A stretch of 64,000 nt of DNA, taken from contig NZ_CP029347.1 in the NCBI RefSeq assembly GCF_003143555.1, positions 2,914,001-2,978,000 on the forward strand, given 5' to 3'. The notes below the pieces were generated by a model that saw only the letters and a program-made list of their open reading frames with translations, was not told where the DNA came from and did no database searches. Below, piece by piece: positions 53,372 to 62,424 of this stretch. Positions within the stretch are counted from its first letter, which is position 1; each line of letters starts with the position of its first letter. Source of the DNA: Saliniradius amylolyticus (GTDB lineage Bacteria > Pseudomonadota > Gammaproteobacteria > Enterobacterales > Alteromonadaceae). The position numbers were made by a program, and so were the translations under genes.

Positions 53372-55843
53372 ATGAGCAAAAACACACTATTGAAACCAAC
53401 CATGGTTTCTATGGCTATCGCCTCGGTCCTGTCTTCCTACGGTGCTGCAGCACAGGAGCAACAAGGGCAAGCCGTAGAGAAATCGATTGAGAAAATTCAG
53501 GTCACCGCAACGCGTCGTAGCGGCACTGTCCAGGACGTACCTCTGAATATCACAGCGTTGAACGACGATGTAATTCAACAACAAAATATTAGTGATGTGT
53601 CTGATATCTCACGCTGGGTGCCTGGTTTGTCGGTCCCTGAGCAAGGTGCAAGAAGCGATGCCGCTCTTATTGTTCGGGGCTTAAACACCAATGATTCTGG
53701 CCCAGGCAGCGACGGCGGTACGGTTGCCACTTACGTGGGTGAAATCCCTCTGTATGTCAACATGAAGCTGGTTGACGTTGAGCGAGTGGAAGTACTCATC
53801 GGTCCTCAAGGCACTTTGTATGGTGCGGGCACTTTGGGCGGCGCCATTCGCTATCTGCCCAAGGCACCTGAGTTAGACTTTACTACCGGTGAAGTCTTCG
53901 GCGATGTCTACTCTATTAGTGAGAGTGATGACATGAGTGGCGAGGGTGGTTTCGTGTTTAATACGCCCTTAATCCAGGACGAACTGGCTCTTCGAGTGTC
54001 ACTGAACTATCTGAACGACTCAGGCTTCATTGACTATAACTACGTTGTCAGAGAACCGGGAACATCGTTACCGGATCCAGACTGGTCTGATCAATCAGCG
54101 GTTAACCAGAATCTCAAACAAGTTGCCGATGCAAATGGTGAGGAAACACTGACCACCCGTGTTGCATTGCGCTGGAAGCCAACCGACTGGTTGGATGCGA
54201 CGTTAAATTACTTCCGTCAGGATCAAGAAGCGGAAGGCCGCTCAATTGTTCATGCCCAGTCACTGGCCGACTCAAACCCACTGAGTGATGTTATTGGTGA
54301 GTATGAGTCCGCGTATCGCGTCGAAGAACCCTTTGAACGTACTGATGACCTGTACAGTCTGGAGGTCACAGCCGATCTGGGCTGGGCCGAGCTCGTTTCT
54401 GCAACAGGTTACTCCAAGTGGGAGCGTTTAGGACAACGAGACCAAACCGACTTGTTGATTCGCCTCGATTATAGCTACGAAGAGTTCCCTGCGTTTACTG
54501 CCTTCACTCGTGAAGACGGTGATCAGGATATATTCACACAGGAAGTACGCTTAGTATCCCAGATTGACTCTAACTGGTCATGGATCGTTGGCGGCTACTA
54601 CAACAAAGATGAGTCGGACACTTCCAGCAGTGAATTTACGCCTGGCTTTGACGAGTATGCCATCAATGTGTGGGGCGTAGGCGGTAATTTACGGCCTGAC
54701 TCTCTGGAATACTACAGCGTTGGCCAAACCGAAGTCACTGAAAAAGCCCTATTTGGTGAATTAACGTGGCAAGCGACCGACCAACTGGAGTTTACTGTTG
54801 GTACCCGTTTTTACGAATATGAAGTCTATGACCGTTCCGCTGTCGACCTCCCACTTTTCTATACGGTTTTCACAGGTCGGGCTCCGGATTCACTCGTACT
54901 GGATTACGAAGTCAACACCGCTGAAGATGACGGGAATTTGCTCAAGTTCAATACCAACTATAAATTCAGTGATGATGTGATGGGTTACCTAACGGTCAGC
55001 GAAGGCTTCCGTATCGGTGGTTCAAACGGTGTTGCGGCTTGTCCTGACAATGTTGACCAACTGCCCAACCAGATTGTCTGTGCCCTGCCTAACGAGGTGA
55101 ATTACGTAGCGGACACCACGACTAACTATGAGTTAGGGTTTAAGTCGTCCTGGATGCGTAATAAGTTCCACTTTAATGCAGCGCTATTCAATGTCGATTG
55201 GGAAGATGCTCAGGTAGGTGGCGCGACGGTTAATGGTCAACAGCCTATTACCGCTAATGCTGGCGGCGCAAACTCGAAAGGGGTTGAGATTTCAACTCGT
55301 GCCGTTTTGTCAGATAGCCTGACAGCCTATGCAACTTACGCCTACACGAAGGCGGAACTAACAGAAGACGCGCCTTTCCTGTTTGATATCGTTGGCGACC
55401 CAGGTTCTGCCATTCAGGACTTCTACGACGGTAAAGACGGTGACCGCCTGCCTGGCTCCCCTGAGACCCAGTTCTCTTTCGGTGCCACCTACACCACCGA
55501 AGTGTTCGATGATCTCCTGCTCGACGTCAACTATGGCTTGACCTACCAAAGCGATGTCATCACTAAGGTTGGTCAACGTGCCGATGGTGAGCGCTTGCCG
55601 GGCTACGCATTGAGCAACCTGTCTGCGAAGATTTCTGATGTGGACTGGGCCGTAACCTTCTATATCGATAATATGTTCGATAAGTATGCCTTCTCTGCGA
55701 CTCGCCGGGACAGAGGTGATATTGGTTTGGCTCGATTCCCTGAGATGAATACCAACGGAACCTCTTTGCAGCGTAACTATGGTCACTACCTGATCACGCC
55801 ACGCACAATGGGTGTACGTTTCAAGTATAATTTCGAAATGTAA
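53372..55843 (+). CDS. TonB-dependent outer-membrane receptor
   Basis: Complete receptor of 823 aa: signal peptide (VSMAIASVLSSYGAAAQ), TonB-box-like IEKIQVTATRR, plug domain with ISRWVPGLSVPEQGARSDAA, VIRG-like ALIVRGLN and VEVLIGPQGTLYGAGTLGG, then a long beta-barrel ending in an aromatic-rich strand (MGVRFKYNFEM). AAGGG precedes the ATG. It is followed, after a terminator, by a TPR-sulfotransferase. Such receptor/sulfotransferase pairs recur in Alteromonadales and sphingomonads to my knowledge; the ligand is unknown. Confidence 0.95.
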   Translation: MSKNTLLKPTMVSMAIASVLSSYGAAAQEQQGQAVEKSIEKIQVTATRRSGTVQDVPLNITALNDDVIQQQNISDVSDISRWVPGLSVPEQGARSDAALIVRGLNTNDSGPGSDGGTVATYVGEIPLYVNMKLVDVERVEVLIGPQGTLYGAGTLGGAIRYLPKAPELDFTTGEVFGDVYSISESDDMSGEGGFVFNTPLIQDELALRVSLNYLNDSGFIDYNYVVREPGTSLPDPDWSDQSAVNQNLKQVADANGEETLTTRVALRWKPTDWLDATLNYFRQDQEAEGRSIVHAQSLADSNPLSDVIGEYESAYRVEEPFERTDDLYSLEVTADLGWAELVSATGYSKWERLGQRDQTDLLIRLDYSYEEFPAFTAFTREDGDQDIFTQEVRLVSQIDSNWSWIVGGYYNKDESDTSSSEFTPGFDEYAINVWGVGGNLRPDSLEYYSVGQTEVTEKALFGELTWQATDQLEFTVGTRFYEYEVYDRSAVDLPLFYTVFTGRAPDSLVLDYEVNTAEDDGNLLKFNTNYKFSDDVMGYLTVSEGFRIGGSNGVAACPDNVDQLPNQIVCALPNEVNYVADTTTNYELGFKSSWMRNKFHFNAALFNVDWEDAQVGGATVNGQQPITANAGGANSKGVEISTRAVLSDSLTAYATYAYTKAELTEDAPFLFDIVGDPGSAIQDFYDGKDGDRLPGSPETQFSFGATYTTEVFDDLLLDVNYGLTYQSDVITKVGQRADGERLPGYALSNLSAKISDVDWAVTFYIDNMFDKYAFSATRRDRGDIGLARFPEMNTNGTSLQRNYGHYLITPRTMGVRFKYNFEM

Positions 55844-55864
55844 GCATCCCCTGGGGTATCCAAA

Positions 55865-55892
55865 AGGCGCCTCCTGTTGGCGCCTTTTTTTT
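55865..55892 (+). terminator. Intrinsic terminator of the TonB receptor gene
   Basis: AGGCGCC / GGCGCCT with a 7-nt loop, then eight T residues. It sits 22 bp after the receptor stop and only 11 bp before the ATG of the sulfotransferase gene, so it limits read-through into that gene. Confidence 0.92.
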
Positions 55893-55903
55893 CGGGTGAA
55901 CCT

Positions 55904-57472
55904 ATGACGAATATTGAGCAACTTCACAAAGCAGCACTAGATTTTATCAACCAGGGACGTCTTAAGCAGGCCCACGCTGTATGTCGGGATATCATTCAAC
56001 ATGATCCCGGGCATGCGGACGCACACTTTCTCATGGGTGTGATTAACTATGAGTTGGGGCAGATAAAAAAGTCCATTGCGTTGATGATTGAGGCGGTAAA
56101 ACGCGATCCTAAAGTGGAATATCAAGCCCATCTGGCCAAAGCATTTGCCATCAATGGAGACCTGGTCGCGGCCCGAAAGGTCTGTGATGCCAACGCTCCG
56201 ACAACCGCGGATTCAGCGCTAACCGCCGATACGTTTGGTGTGGCTCTGAGCAAAATAGGTCTGCACAACAGAGCACTGACCTACTTTGAAAATGCAATTA
56301 GCAAAGCCCCAGAAAACGCCAGCTACCACTACAATTACGCCGTGTCGGCCAAATTCCTGGGCGATTTTGAGGCCGCACGTCAAGGCTTTGAAAAAGCGAT
56401 CAATCTCAAGCCGGATTATGTTCAGGCCCATTATGCACTCGCAGACCTTGGCGATGTTGATAACCATCACAATCACATCCCACGCATGGAGGCTCTCTGG
56501 TCTGGTGTCAGCGATCCGAATGCCAGATTACAGTTAGCCCATGGTCTGGCGAAAGAGTATGAAGCATGCGGTCGTTACGACGATGCCTTTAAAGTCCTTC
56601 AATCTGCCAAGAGCCAAAAATTAGCCCAAACCGGAGATTCCGCTCAGTCACAAAAAGCATTGTTTGAGTGCTGTTATGAGCTTATGTCAGCACCTCAGAT
56701 ACCCAGTGGCTGCGAATCCGATGAGCCTATTTTTGTATTGGGAATGCCTCGTTCGGGAACCACTCTCGTGGACAGGATTCTCTGCAGCCATTCTCAAGTT
56801 ATGTCAGCTGGCGAACTCCAGGATTTTGGTATGGCGATAAAGGAGCTGACAACAACCCCCTCGAATCATGTACTTGACGCACAAACCCTGCAAGCAGCTT
56901 ATCAATGTGACCCCAAAGCCATTGGGCAACGCTACCTGGATAGAACGCGTTCAGTAACGGCGGGCTCTTCAAGATTTATTGATAAGCTACCTTTCAACTT
57001 TTTCTACCTCGATTTGATTCTACGGGCACTGCCTAACGCAAAGGTTCTCTGCCTGATACGAGACCCTATGGATACCTGTATCGGTAACTTCCGGCAGCTC
57101 TTTTCACTTAACAGCCCCTATTACCACTATTCACTAGATTTGATGAACACAGGCCAACTCTACGCTCAGTTCTATCGGTGGGTGCACCACTTCGAGCAGC
57201 AAGGCCACAATAACTTCCGGCTGGTCAATTACGAGGCACTGGCGCGCGACCCCGAACCCCATATCCGTGACATTATCGAATTTTGCGACCTTCCCTGGCA
57301 GGACGCTTGCCTGAATGTGGAGCAAAATACCGCACCGGTCTCCACCGCCAGCAAGGTACAGGTGCGCGAGCCGATAAATACTAAATCCATTGGTCGCTGG
57401 AAACGTTATCAGCCGCATACCGAGCCCCTGGAGCGTTTCTTCACCGAGCAAGGTATTGCTTATGACTTGTGA
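55904..57472 (+). CDS. TPR-repeat sulfotransferase
   Basis: 522-aa cytoplasmic-type protein from ATG 55904 (MTNIEQLHKAALDFINQGRL); the upstream nine codons of the frame lie in the terminator. Residues about 5-215 are tetratricopeptide repeats (DAHFLMGVINYELGQIKKSI, ALTYFENAISKAPENASYHY, AARQGFEKAINLKPDYVQAH). Residues about 275-510 are a Sulfotransfer_3-type domain with the PAPS 5'-phosphosulfate loop FVLGMPRSGTTLVDRILCSH and the 3'-phosphate motif LIRDPMDTCIGNFRQLF. This architecture recalls tyrosyl-protein sulfotransferases. The acceptor is unknown; pairing with the TonB receptor suggests a surface or receptor-linked target (inference). Confidence 0.9.
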   Translation: MTNIEQLHKAALDFINQGRLKQAHAVCRDIIQHDPGHADAHFLMGVINYELGQIKKSIALMIEAVKRDPKVEYQAHLAKAFAINGDLVAARKVCDANAPTTADSALTADTFGVALSKIGLHNRALTYFENAISKAPENASYHYNYAVSAKFLGDFEAARQGFEKAINLKPDYVQAHYALADLGDVDNHHNHIPRMEALWSGVSDPNARLQLAHGLAKEYEACGRYDDAFKVLQSAKSQKLAQTGDSAQSQKALFECCYELMSAPQIPSGCESDEPIFVLGMPRSGTTLVDRILCSHSQVMSAGELQDFGMAIKELTTTPSNHVLDAQTLQAAYQCDPKAIGQRYLDRTRSVTAGSSRFIDKLPFNFFYLDLILRALPNAKVLCLIRDPMDTCIGNFRQLFSLNSPYYHYSLDLMNTGQLYAQFYRWVHHFEQQGHNNFRLVNYEALARDPEPHIRDIIEFCDLPWQDACLNVEQNTAPVSTASKVQVREPINTKSIGRWKRYQPHTEPLERFFTEQGIAYDL

Positions 57473-57523
57473 TGAGGTCGTCGCTCTGGCACAGTACAAC
57501 TGGTCCAACCACGAAATAACATC

Positions 57524-58012
57524 ATGAAAAAGAATCCATTACGCAAATTTGTCGATAGCATCGCCGGACACCCCGATTGGCTGCGGCGGATGTACCTGAC
57601 CCGCATGTTCCGTATGAAGGTCAAATTCGCTGGCACGGCCGGACTGGATATTCTGGATACCGACGGTCAAAGTGTTACCTTCGCCATTACCAACCGCCGT
57701 AAGGTACAAAATCATATCGGTGGCGTGCATGCGGCAGCCATGTCATTGCTCGCAGAATCGGCCACCGGGTTTATTGTGGGCATTAACCTGCCGGGCGATA
57801 AGCTCCCGCTGATGAAGCGCATGAACATCAACTATGTGAAACGCGCCGAGGGCGATCTGACTGCCAAAGCCTGGCTTACCGATGAACAGGTACAGCAGAT
57901 GGAAAACCAGGACAAAGGAGAAATTACCGTGGCAGTTACGGTCACTGATGAAGCCGGCAACCAGCCGGTAGAATGTGAGATGCTCTGGGCCTGGATCCCT
58001 AAAAAGAAGTAA
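57524..58012 (+). CDS. DUF4442 hotdog-fold thioesterase-like protein
   Basis: 162-aa protein of the hotdog superfamily: KFAGTAGLDILDTDGQSVTF, the central helix HIGGVHAAAMSLLAESATGF, then PLMKRMNINYVKRAEGDLTA and EITVAVTVTDEAGNQPVECE. The family is annotated DUF4442 / PaaI-like acyl-CoA thioesterase. The substrate is unknown. It lies 51 bp after the sulfotransferase gene, possibly cotranscribed. Confidence 0.85.
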   Translation: MKKNPLRKFVDSIAGHPDWLRRMYLTRMFRMKVKFAGTAGLDILDTDGQSVTFAITNRRKVQNHIGGVHAAAMSLLAESATGFIVGINLPGDKLPLMKRMNINYVKRAEGDLTAKAWLTDEQVQQMENQDKGEITVAVTVTDEAGNQPVECEMLWAWIPKKK

Positions 58013-58118
58013 GCACTAACTTTAAACAAAGACCTAATTTGCTCTAAATTAGACCATCTTCTGATACAGGCTACCGCTAAAACCCGCTACAATAGCCGCC
58101 GCACACACAGGAGGAACT

Positions 58119-59372
58119 ATGGGCGGGTTAGAGGTTGTCTTAATCGGGCTGGCGATTGTGGCTCTGCTGGGCGTAATGCTGGAAGAGGTTACTCATATCA
58201 GCAAGGCCAAAATTACCTTGTTTTTCGGCACCCTGAGCTGGATATTACTGTTTATTTATCACGCCCCCGACACTGCCACTGTCGAGCAAAGCCTGCATGA
58301 GAATATCGCCGAAATCGCCAACCTGTGGCTGTTTCTCGTGGCGGCCATGACCTTCGTCGCCTACCTCAATAAAAAGCGCCTGATCGAAGGCATGATGAAC
58401 GTACTGCTGCCCAGCCACCTCAGCGAGCGTCAGTTAATGTTTATGACCGGTGGGTTCAGCTTTATCTTTTCCTCGCTGGCCGACAACATCACCGCCACTC
58501 TGGTGTCGGTAGCCATGCTGATTCCACTTAACTTGCCAGTGAACAAATTACTTCGTTACGCCGTCATGGTCGTGTTTGCCGTGAACTCCGGGGGGGTCGC
58601 GCTGATTACCGGCGATGTCACCACTTTGATGATTTTTCTGGCTGGCAAGACCGCTATTCCCGACTTGTTGTGGCTATCACTGCCTTCACTGATATCCGTT
58701 ATTGCTTTGGCCGCACTGTTATCCATCGGTTTAAACGGCAAGGTGACCTTTAACCGTAACAAGATCAAGGTTCGCCGGGTAGATGTGCAGATCGCGGCGA
58801 TCTTTCTGTTCACCATATTAATGACCATGCTGGGCAATATTCTGTATCACCTGCCGCCGGTACTGACCTTTCTCTGCGGCTTATCGGTGATGTTTTTGGT
58901 GGCCCACTTTAACGGTGAGAACGACGACCAAAACCCGATACTCGACTACATTCGTTATATTGAGTTCGACACCCTTCTGTTCTTCTTAGGCATATTGCTA
59001 CTGGTGGGTATGTTAAAAGAAATAAGTGCACTGGACTCGCTGCTCTATCTCTACCAGGTGTTACCTGTGAATGCAGCGAATTTCCTGTTCGGCATCTTAT
59101 CGTCACTGGTGGATAACGTGCCGCTCACCGCCGCATTACTTAAAGCCAATATCACCATGAGCCAGGCCGATTGGCTGATGCTTACCTACGCGGTAGGTGT
59201 TGGGGGGTCTCTGCTGGTGATCGGCTCGGCAGCGGGCATTGTGACCATGAGTAAGATTCGCGCTCTCACCTTTGCCCGTTATGCCAAATTCAGTCTGGCG
59301 CTGCTTATGTGCTACAGCATCGGCTATGGTCTTGTTTATGTCCTGACCTCTCTGGTTATTGCCACCTCTTAA
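58119..59372 (+). CDS. nhaD: Na+/H+ antiporter NhaD
   Basis: Inner-membrane antiporter of the ion-transporter superfamily, 417 aa, about 12 hydrophobic segments. Conserved family stretches are LLGVMLEEVTHISKAKITLF, FIFSSLADNITATLVSVAML, VFAVNSGGVALITGDVTTLM and FGILSSLVDNVPLTAALLKA, with acidic Asp residues in membrane contexts. GGAGGAA precedes the start. It fits Na+ homeostasis in a marine or alkaline habitat, where NhaD is common. Confidence 0.94.
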   Translation: MGGLEVVLIGLAIVALLGVMLEEVTHISKAKITLFFGTLSWILLFIYHAPDTATVEQSLHENIAEIANLWLFLVAAMTFVAYLNKKRLIEGMMNVLLPSHLSERQLMFMTGGFSFIFSSLADNITATLVSVAMLIPLNLPVNKLLRYAVMVVFAVNSGGVALITGDVTTLMIFLAGKTAIPDLLWLSLPSLISVIALAALLSIGLNGKVTFNRNKIKVRRVDVQIAAIFLFTILMTMLGNILYHLPPVLTFLCGLSVMFLVAHFNGENDDQNPILDYIRYIEFDTLLFFLGILLLVGMLKEISALDSLLYLYQVLPVNAANFLFGILSSLVDNVPLTAALLKANITMSQADWLMLTYAVGVGGSLLVIGSAAGIVTMSKIRALTFARYAKFSLALLMCYSIGYGLVYVLTSLVIATS

Positions 59373-59453
59373 ATTTTTTTCGTCTAAGTACCATAATTTT
59401 GTTGACACTGTGCCCGATCGGACCTAAATAGTCGGTGGCGAAAGGGCGCAACC

Positions 59454-59469
59454 GGCCTGTTTACAGGCC
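59454..59469. promoter_or_regulatory. Perfect 16-bp palindrome upstream of maoP
   Basis: GGCCTGT and ACAGGCC separated by TT, 48 bp before the maoP ATG. In E. coli MaoP acts through maoS, a short site next to maoP; this is the obvious candidate for an equivalent, but I do not recall the E. coli maoS sequence well enough to compare. Confidence 0.4.
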
Positions 59470-59517
59470 AGCCAAGCCAGCCATTCCTGATGTTCACTTT
59501 TTTTGGGGATGCCCACT

Positions 59518-59886
59518 ATGGCTACAATCACGAAAGACCAAATGCTGCAACGCAAATACGCCGATCCAACCTATTACCCTTATGGCTTCTCTCGCTCTGG
59601 CGACTTTTCTATCAAGGAAAGCCAACTCCTGAGCGACTACGGTTGCCTGATCTCCGCGCTGTTAACCGGTCAGGTGACCGCAGAAACCGAAGAAGACCAG
59701 CAACTGCTTGCCGTCGCCCGGGGCGAACAGGCCCCCTGCACACCGGTAGAGAAAGTATGGTTTAAGTACCAACAACGTATCCACCGGCCTCGCTATGGCA
59801 GTATCTACGGCTCCAAGACCCGTACCGATTCAGATGGTAGTGACATTATCGATGATGATGAACCGTTGGAGCTGGATATCAGCTGA
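59518..59886 (+). CDS. maoP: Macrodomain Ori organization protein MaoP (DUF413)
   Basis: Small acidic protein of 122 aa from ATG 59518 (MATITKDQMLQRKYADPTYY), with GGGGA upstream; a TTG five codons earlier is less likely. DUF413 motifs are YPYGFSRSGDFSIKESQLL, DYGCLISALLTGQ and PVEKVWFKYQQRIHRPRYGS. In E. coli (YifE/MaoP) it is needed with the maoS site to constrain long-range DNA contacts in the Ori macrodomain. The acidic tail DSDGSDIIDDDEPLEL is variable. It lies between nhaD and ilvIH. Confidence 0.92.
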   Translation: MATITKDQMLQRKYADPTYYPYGFSRSGDFSIKESQLLSDYGCLISALLTGQVTAETEEDQQLLAVARGEQAPCTPVEKVWFKYQQRIHRPRYGSIYGSKTRTDSDGSDIIDDDEPLELDIS

Positions 59887-59890
59887 CGTC

Positions 59891-59927
59891 TAAAAAGGCT
59901 GACCATCCTGTTACAGGCGGGTCAGCC
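59891..59927 (-). terminator. Minus-strand oriented hairpin with T-run, upstream of ilvI
   Basis: GGCTGACC (59897-59904) and GGTCAGCC (59920-59927). Read on the minus strand the stem is followed by TTTTTA, an intrinsic-terminator form; on the plus strand it follows the maoP stop without a T-run. It may end the maoP transcript weakly or an antisense transcript. Confidence 0.5.
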
Positions 59928-59955
59928 CAAGACGCAACGAAAGAATCATCCTAAA

Positions 59956-59977
59956 ATATCCTTATATGGGGATATTT
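59956..59977. promoter_or_regulatory. Inverted repeat upstream of ilvI
   Basis: AATATCC (59956-59962) and GGATATT (59971-59977), spaced 8 bp, in the AT-rich stretch 117 bp before the ilvI start. A regulator-binding site is possible; I cannot assign it to Lrp. Confidence 0.4.
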
Positions 59978-60093
59978 ATCTCATTTTTATGCGTTTTCCT
60001 GTTTAACCTCTGCGCTGGCTCACGTATAGTCGGGCTCTGGGTGATAAAACCCGGTCGAATTCAACTAATCAGCAGTAATTACAGGAGATAGCG

Positions 60094-61812
60094 GTGGAGA
60101 AGATGTCAGGCGCCGCCATGGTGGTCAGGGCGCTTAAAGATGTTGGCGTAAAACATGTTTTTGGTTATCCGGGCGGGGCCGTTCTGGATATTTACGATGC
60201 GCTTTATGCGCAAGATGATGTCCAACATATTCTGGTCCGCCACGAGCAGTCCGCCGCACATATGGCAGATGGCTATGCCCGGGCGACCGGGCAGACCGGC
60301 ACCGTGCTGGTCACTTCAGGTCCAGGCGCCACCAATACCATTACCGGTATCGCCACCGCCTATATGGACTCTATCCCTATGGTCGTATTGTCCGGTCAGG
60401 TTCCATCAACGCATATTGGCGAAGACGCCTTCCAGGAAACCGACATGGTGGGCTGCTCACGTCCTATCGTAAAGCACAGTTTTCTGGTCAAACGCGCCGT
60501 GGATATCCCCGATGCCATCGCCAAGGCTTATTATATTGCCAACTCAGGCCGTCCTGGCCCGGTCGTGGTAGATCTGCCTAAAGACATTGTCAATATTCAG
60601 GAGTCGCACCCTTACCACTTCCCAGATACAGTGAAGATGCGCTCCTACAACCCCACCATCAAAGGCCATATTGGCCAGGTTAAAAAGGCGCTAAAGGTAT
60701 TGCTAAACGCCAAGCGGCCGGTTATTTACGCCGGCGGCGGTGCCATTGCCGCCGAGGCCAGTTCTTTATTGACTGAGTTAGCGGAGAAACTGCATATCCC
60801 GGTCACCAATACCCTGATGGGTCTGGGCTCTTTCCCGGGCACCCATAAGCAGTTTGTGGGTATGCTGGGGATGCATGGGACGCTGGAAGCCAATAAGACC
60901 ATGCACAATGCCGATTGCATCCTGGCCCTGGGGGCACGTTTTGATGATCGCGTAACTAACAATGTGGCGAAGTTTTGTCCTCATGCGGATATTATTCATG
61001 TGGATATCGATCCGGCGTCCATTTCCAAAACCATTAACGCCCATATTCCTGTCGTGGGCTCGGTCAAAACCGTGCTGACTCAGTTTTTTGAGCAGATGCA
61101 TGAGATCGACGACAACGAACGCCAGGAGCAGATGGCCGACTGGTGGCAACAGATAGAACAGTGGCGGGGCCAGAAGTGTCTCGACTTCGCAAAGGACGAG
61201 CAGCAAATAAAGCCCCAACAGGTAATTGAGTCGCTCTATCGCCACACCAATGGCGATGCCTACGTGACCTCCGACGTGGGTCAGCATCAGATGTTTGCAG
61301 CGTTGTATTACCCATTCGATAAGCCTCGCCGTTGGATCAACTCCGGTGGCCTGGGCACCATGGGCTTTGGCTTGCCTGCCGCCATGGGCGTGCAGGTGGC
61401 TCATCCTGACGCCGTGGTCGCCTGCGTCACCGGTGACGGCAGCATTCAGATGAACATTCAGGAGCTGTCTACCTGCCTGCAATACGGCTTGCCGGTGAAG
61501 ATCATCTCACTGAATAACCGTGCCCTGGGTATGGTCCGCCAGTGGCAGGATATGATTTATAAAGGCCGTTACTCTCACTCTTATATGGAGTCGCTGCCGG
61601 ATTTTGTGAAGCTTACTGAGGCTTATGGCCATGTCGGCATTAAGGTCAATAAACCGGAGGAATTGGAAGAGGCCATGGCTCGCTGCTTTGCCGAAAAAGA
61701 ACGCTTAGTATTTATGGACATTGCCGTGGACCAGAATGAACACGTGTACCCCATGCAGATCAAGCATGGCGCGATGGACGATATGAGATTAAGTAAAACG
61801 GAGCGCACCTGA
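60094..61812 (+). CDS. ilvI: Acetolactate synthase III large subunit
   Basis: ThDP-, FAD- and Mg2+-dependent enzyme of branched-chain amino-acid synthesis. The 572-aa protein starts at GTG 60094 with AGGAGATA upstream and matches E. coli IlvI throughout. ThDP catalytic Glu in [19 protein letters not shown]; further motifs [51 protein letters not shown] and the ThDP-Mg site [16 protein letters not shown] with [14 protein letters not shown]. The stop overlaps the ilvH start as TGATG. Confidence 0.97.
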   Translation: MEKMSGAAMVVRALKDVGVKHVFGYPGGAVLDIYDALYAQDDVQHILVRHEQSAAHMADGYARATGQTGTVLVTSGPGATNTITGIATAYMDSIPMVVLSGQVPSTHIGEDAFQETDMVGCSRPIVKHSFLVKRAVDIPDAIAKAYYIANSGRPGPVVVDLPKDIVNIQESHPYHFPDTVKMRSYNPTIKGHIGQVKKALKVLLNAKRPVIYAGGGAIAAEASSLLTELAEKLHIPVTNTLMGLGSFPGTHKQFVGMLGMHGTLEANKTMHNADCILALGARFDDRVTNNVAKFCPHADIIHVDIDPASISKTINAHIPVVGSVKTVLTQFFEQMHEIDDNERQEQMADWWQQIEQWRGQKCLDFAKDEQQIKPQQVIESLYRHTNGDAYVTSDVGQHQMFAALYYPFDKPRRWINSGGLGTMGFGLPAAMGVQVAHPDAVVACVTGDGSIQMNIQELSTCLQYGLPVKIISLNNRALGMVRQWQDMIYKGRYSHSYMESLPDFVKLTEAYGHVGIKVNKPEELEEAMARCFAEKERLVFMDIAVDQNEHVYPMQIKHGAMDDMRLSKTERT

Positions 61813-62312
61813 TGAGACGTATTATTTCAGTGTTGATGGAAAACGAACCCGGCTCTTTGTCTCGCATCATGGGCCTGTTCTCCCAGCGCGGGTATAACGT
61901 GGACTCCCTGTGTGTAGCACCGATCGATGACTCCAGCCTGTCGCGGCTGACCATCACTACCCAGGGCGATGACCGCATTATCGAGCAGATCCTAAAGCAG
62001 GTGAACAAACTGATTGATGTGCTCAAGGTACAGGACCTCACCGAAGGTCAGCACGTGGAACGCGAGTTGATGCTAATCAAGGTTGGGACCCGCAGCGAGG
62101 CGGTGAGGGCAGAAGTTAAACGCTCCATCGATATCTTCCGTGGTAAGGTGCTGGATGTGACACCTAAGTGTTATACCCTTGAGATGACCGGCACCAGCGA
62201 TAAACTGGATGCCTTTGTCAGCACCATGTCGCAAACCGCAGAAATTCTGGAGCTGTCACGCACCGGCGTCTGTGGTTTAGCCAGAGGTGATAAGGCCATG
62301 CGCACCAACTAA
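61812..62312 (+). CDS. ilvH: Acetolactate synthase III regulatory subunit
   Basis: Regulatory subunit of 166 aa conferring valine feedback inhibition and full activity on IlvI. The N-terminal ACT domain is [20 protein letters not shown] through GYNVDSLCVAPIDDSSLSRL, and the C-terminal domain carries LMLIKVGTRSEAVRAEVKRS and RTGVCGLARGDKAM. It is translationally coupled to ilvI by one shared base and followed by a strong terminator. Confidence 0.97.
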   Translation: MRRIISVLMENEPGSLSRIMGLFSQRGYNVDSLCVAPIDDSSLSRLTITTQGDDRIIEQILKQVNKLIDVLKVQDLTEGQHVERELMLIKVGTRSEAVRAEVKRSIDIFRGKVLDVTPKCYTLEMTGTSDKLDAFVSTMSQTAEILELSRTGVCGLARGDKAMRTN

Positions 62313-62332
62313 GTCAAGAGCGCACACAGAGC

Positions 62333-62362
62333 AAAAAAGGATACCTTCGGGTATCCTTTTTT
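62333..62362. terminator. Bidirectional intrinsic terminator after ilvIH
   Basis: AAAAAAGGATACC and GGTATCCTTTTTT around a TTCG tetraloop: a 7-bp GC/AT stem with T-run on both strands, 20 bp after the ilvH stop. It serves ilvIH and could also stop the convergent chemoreceptor transcript, whose stop is at 62425. Confidence 0.95.
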
Positions 62363-62424
62363 ATCGGTTTTGTTTCTCTGTTACAGGTCTCTGTGTTGAA
62401 AGATGGGAGCCCAGATTCCCTGGG

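Noticed and set aside
59990-60007. Short ATG frame in the ilvI leader as an attenuator peptide
   Set aside because: Only five codons, without runs of Ile, Leu or Val, and no terminator hairpin follows before ilvI.
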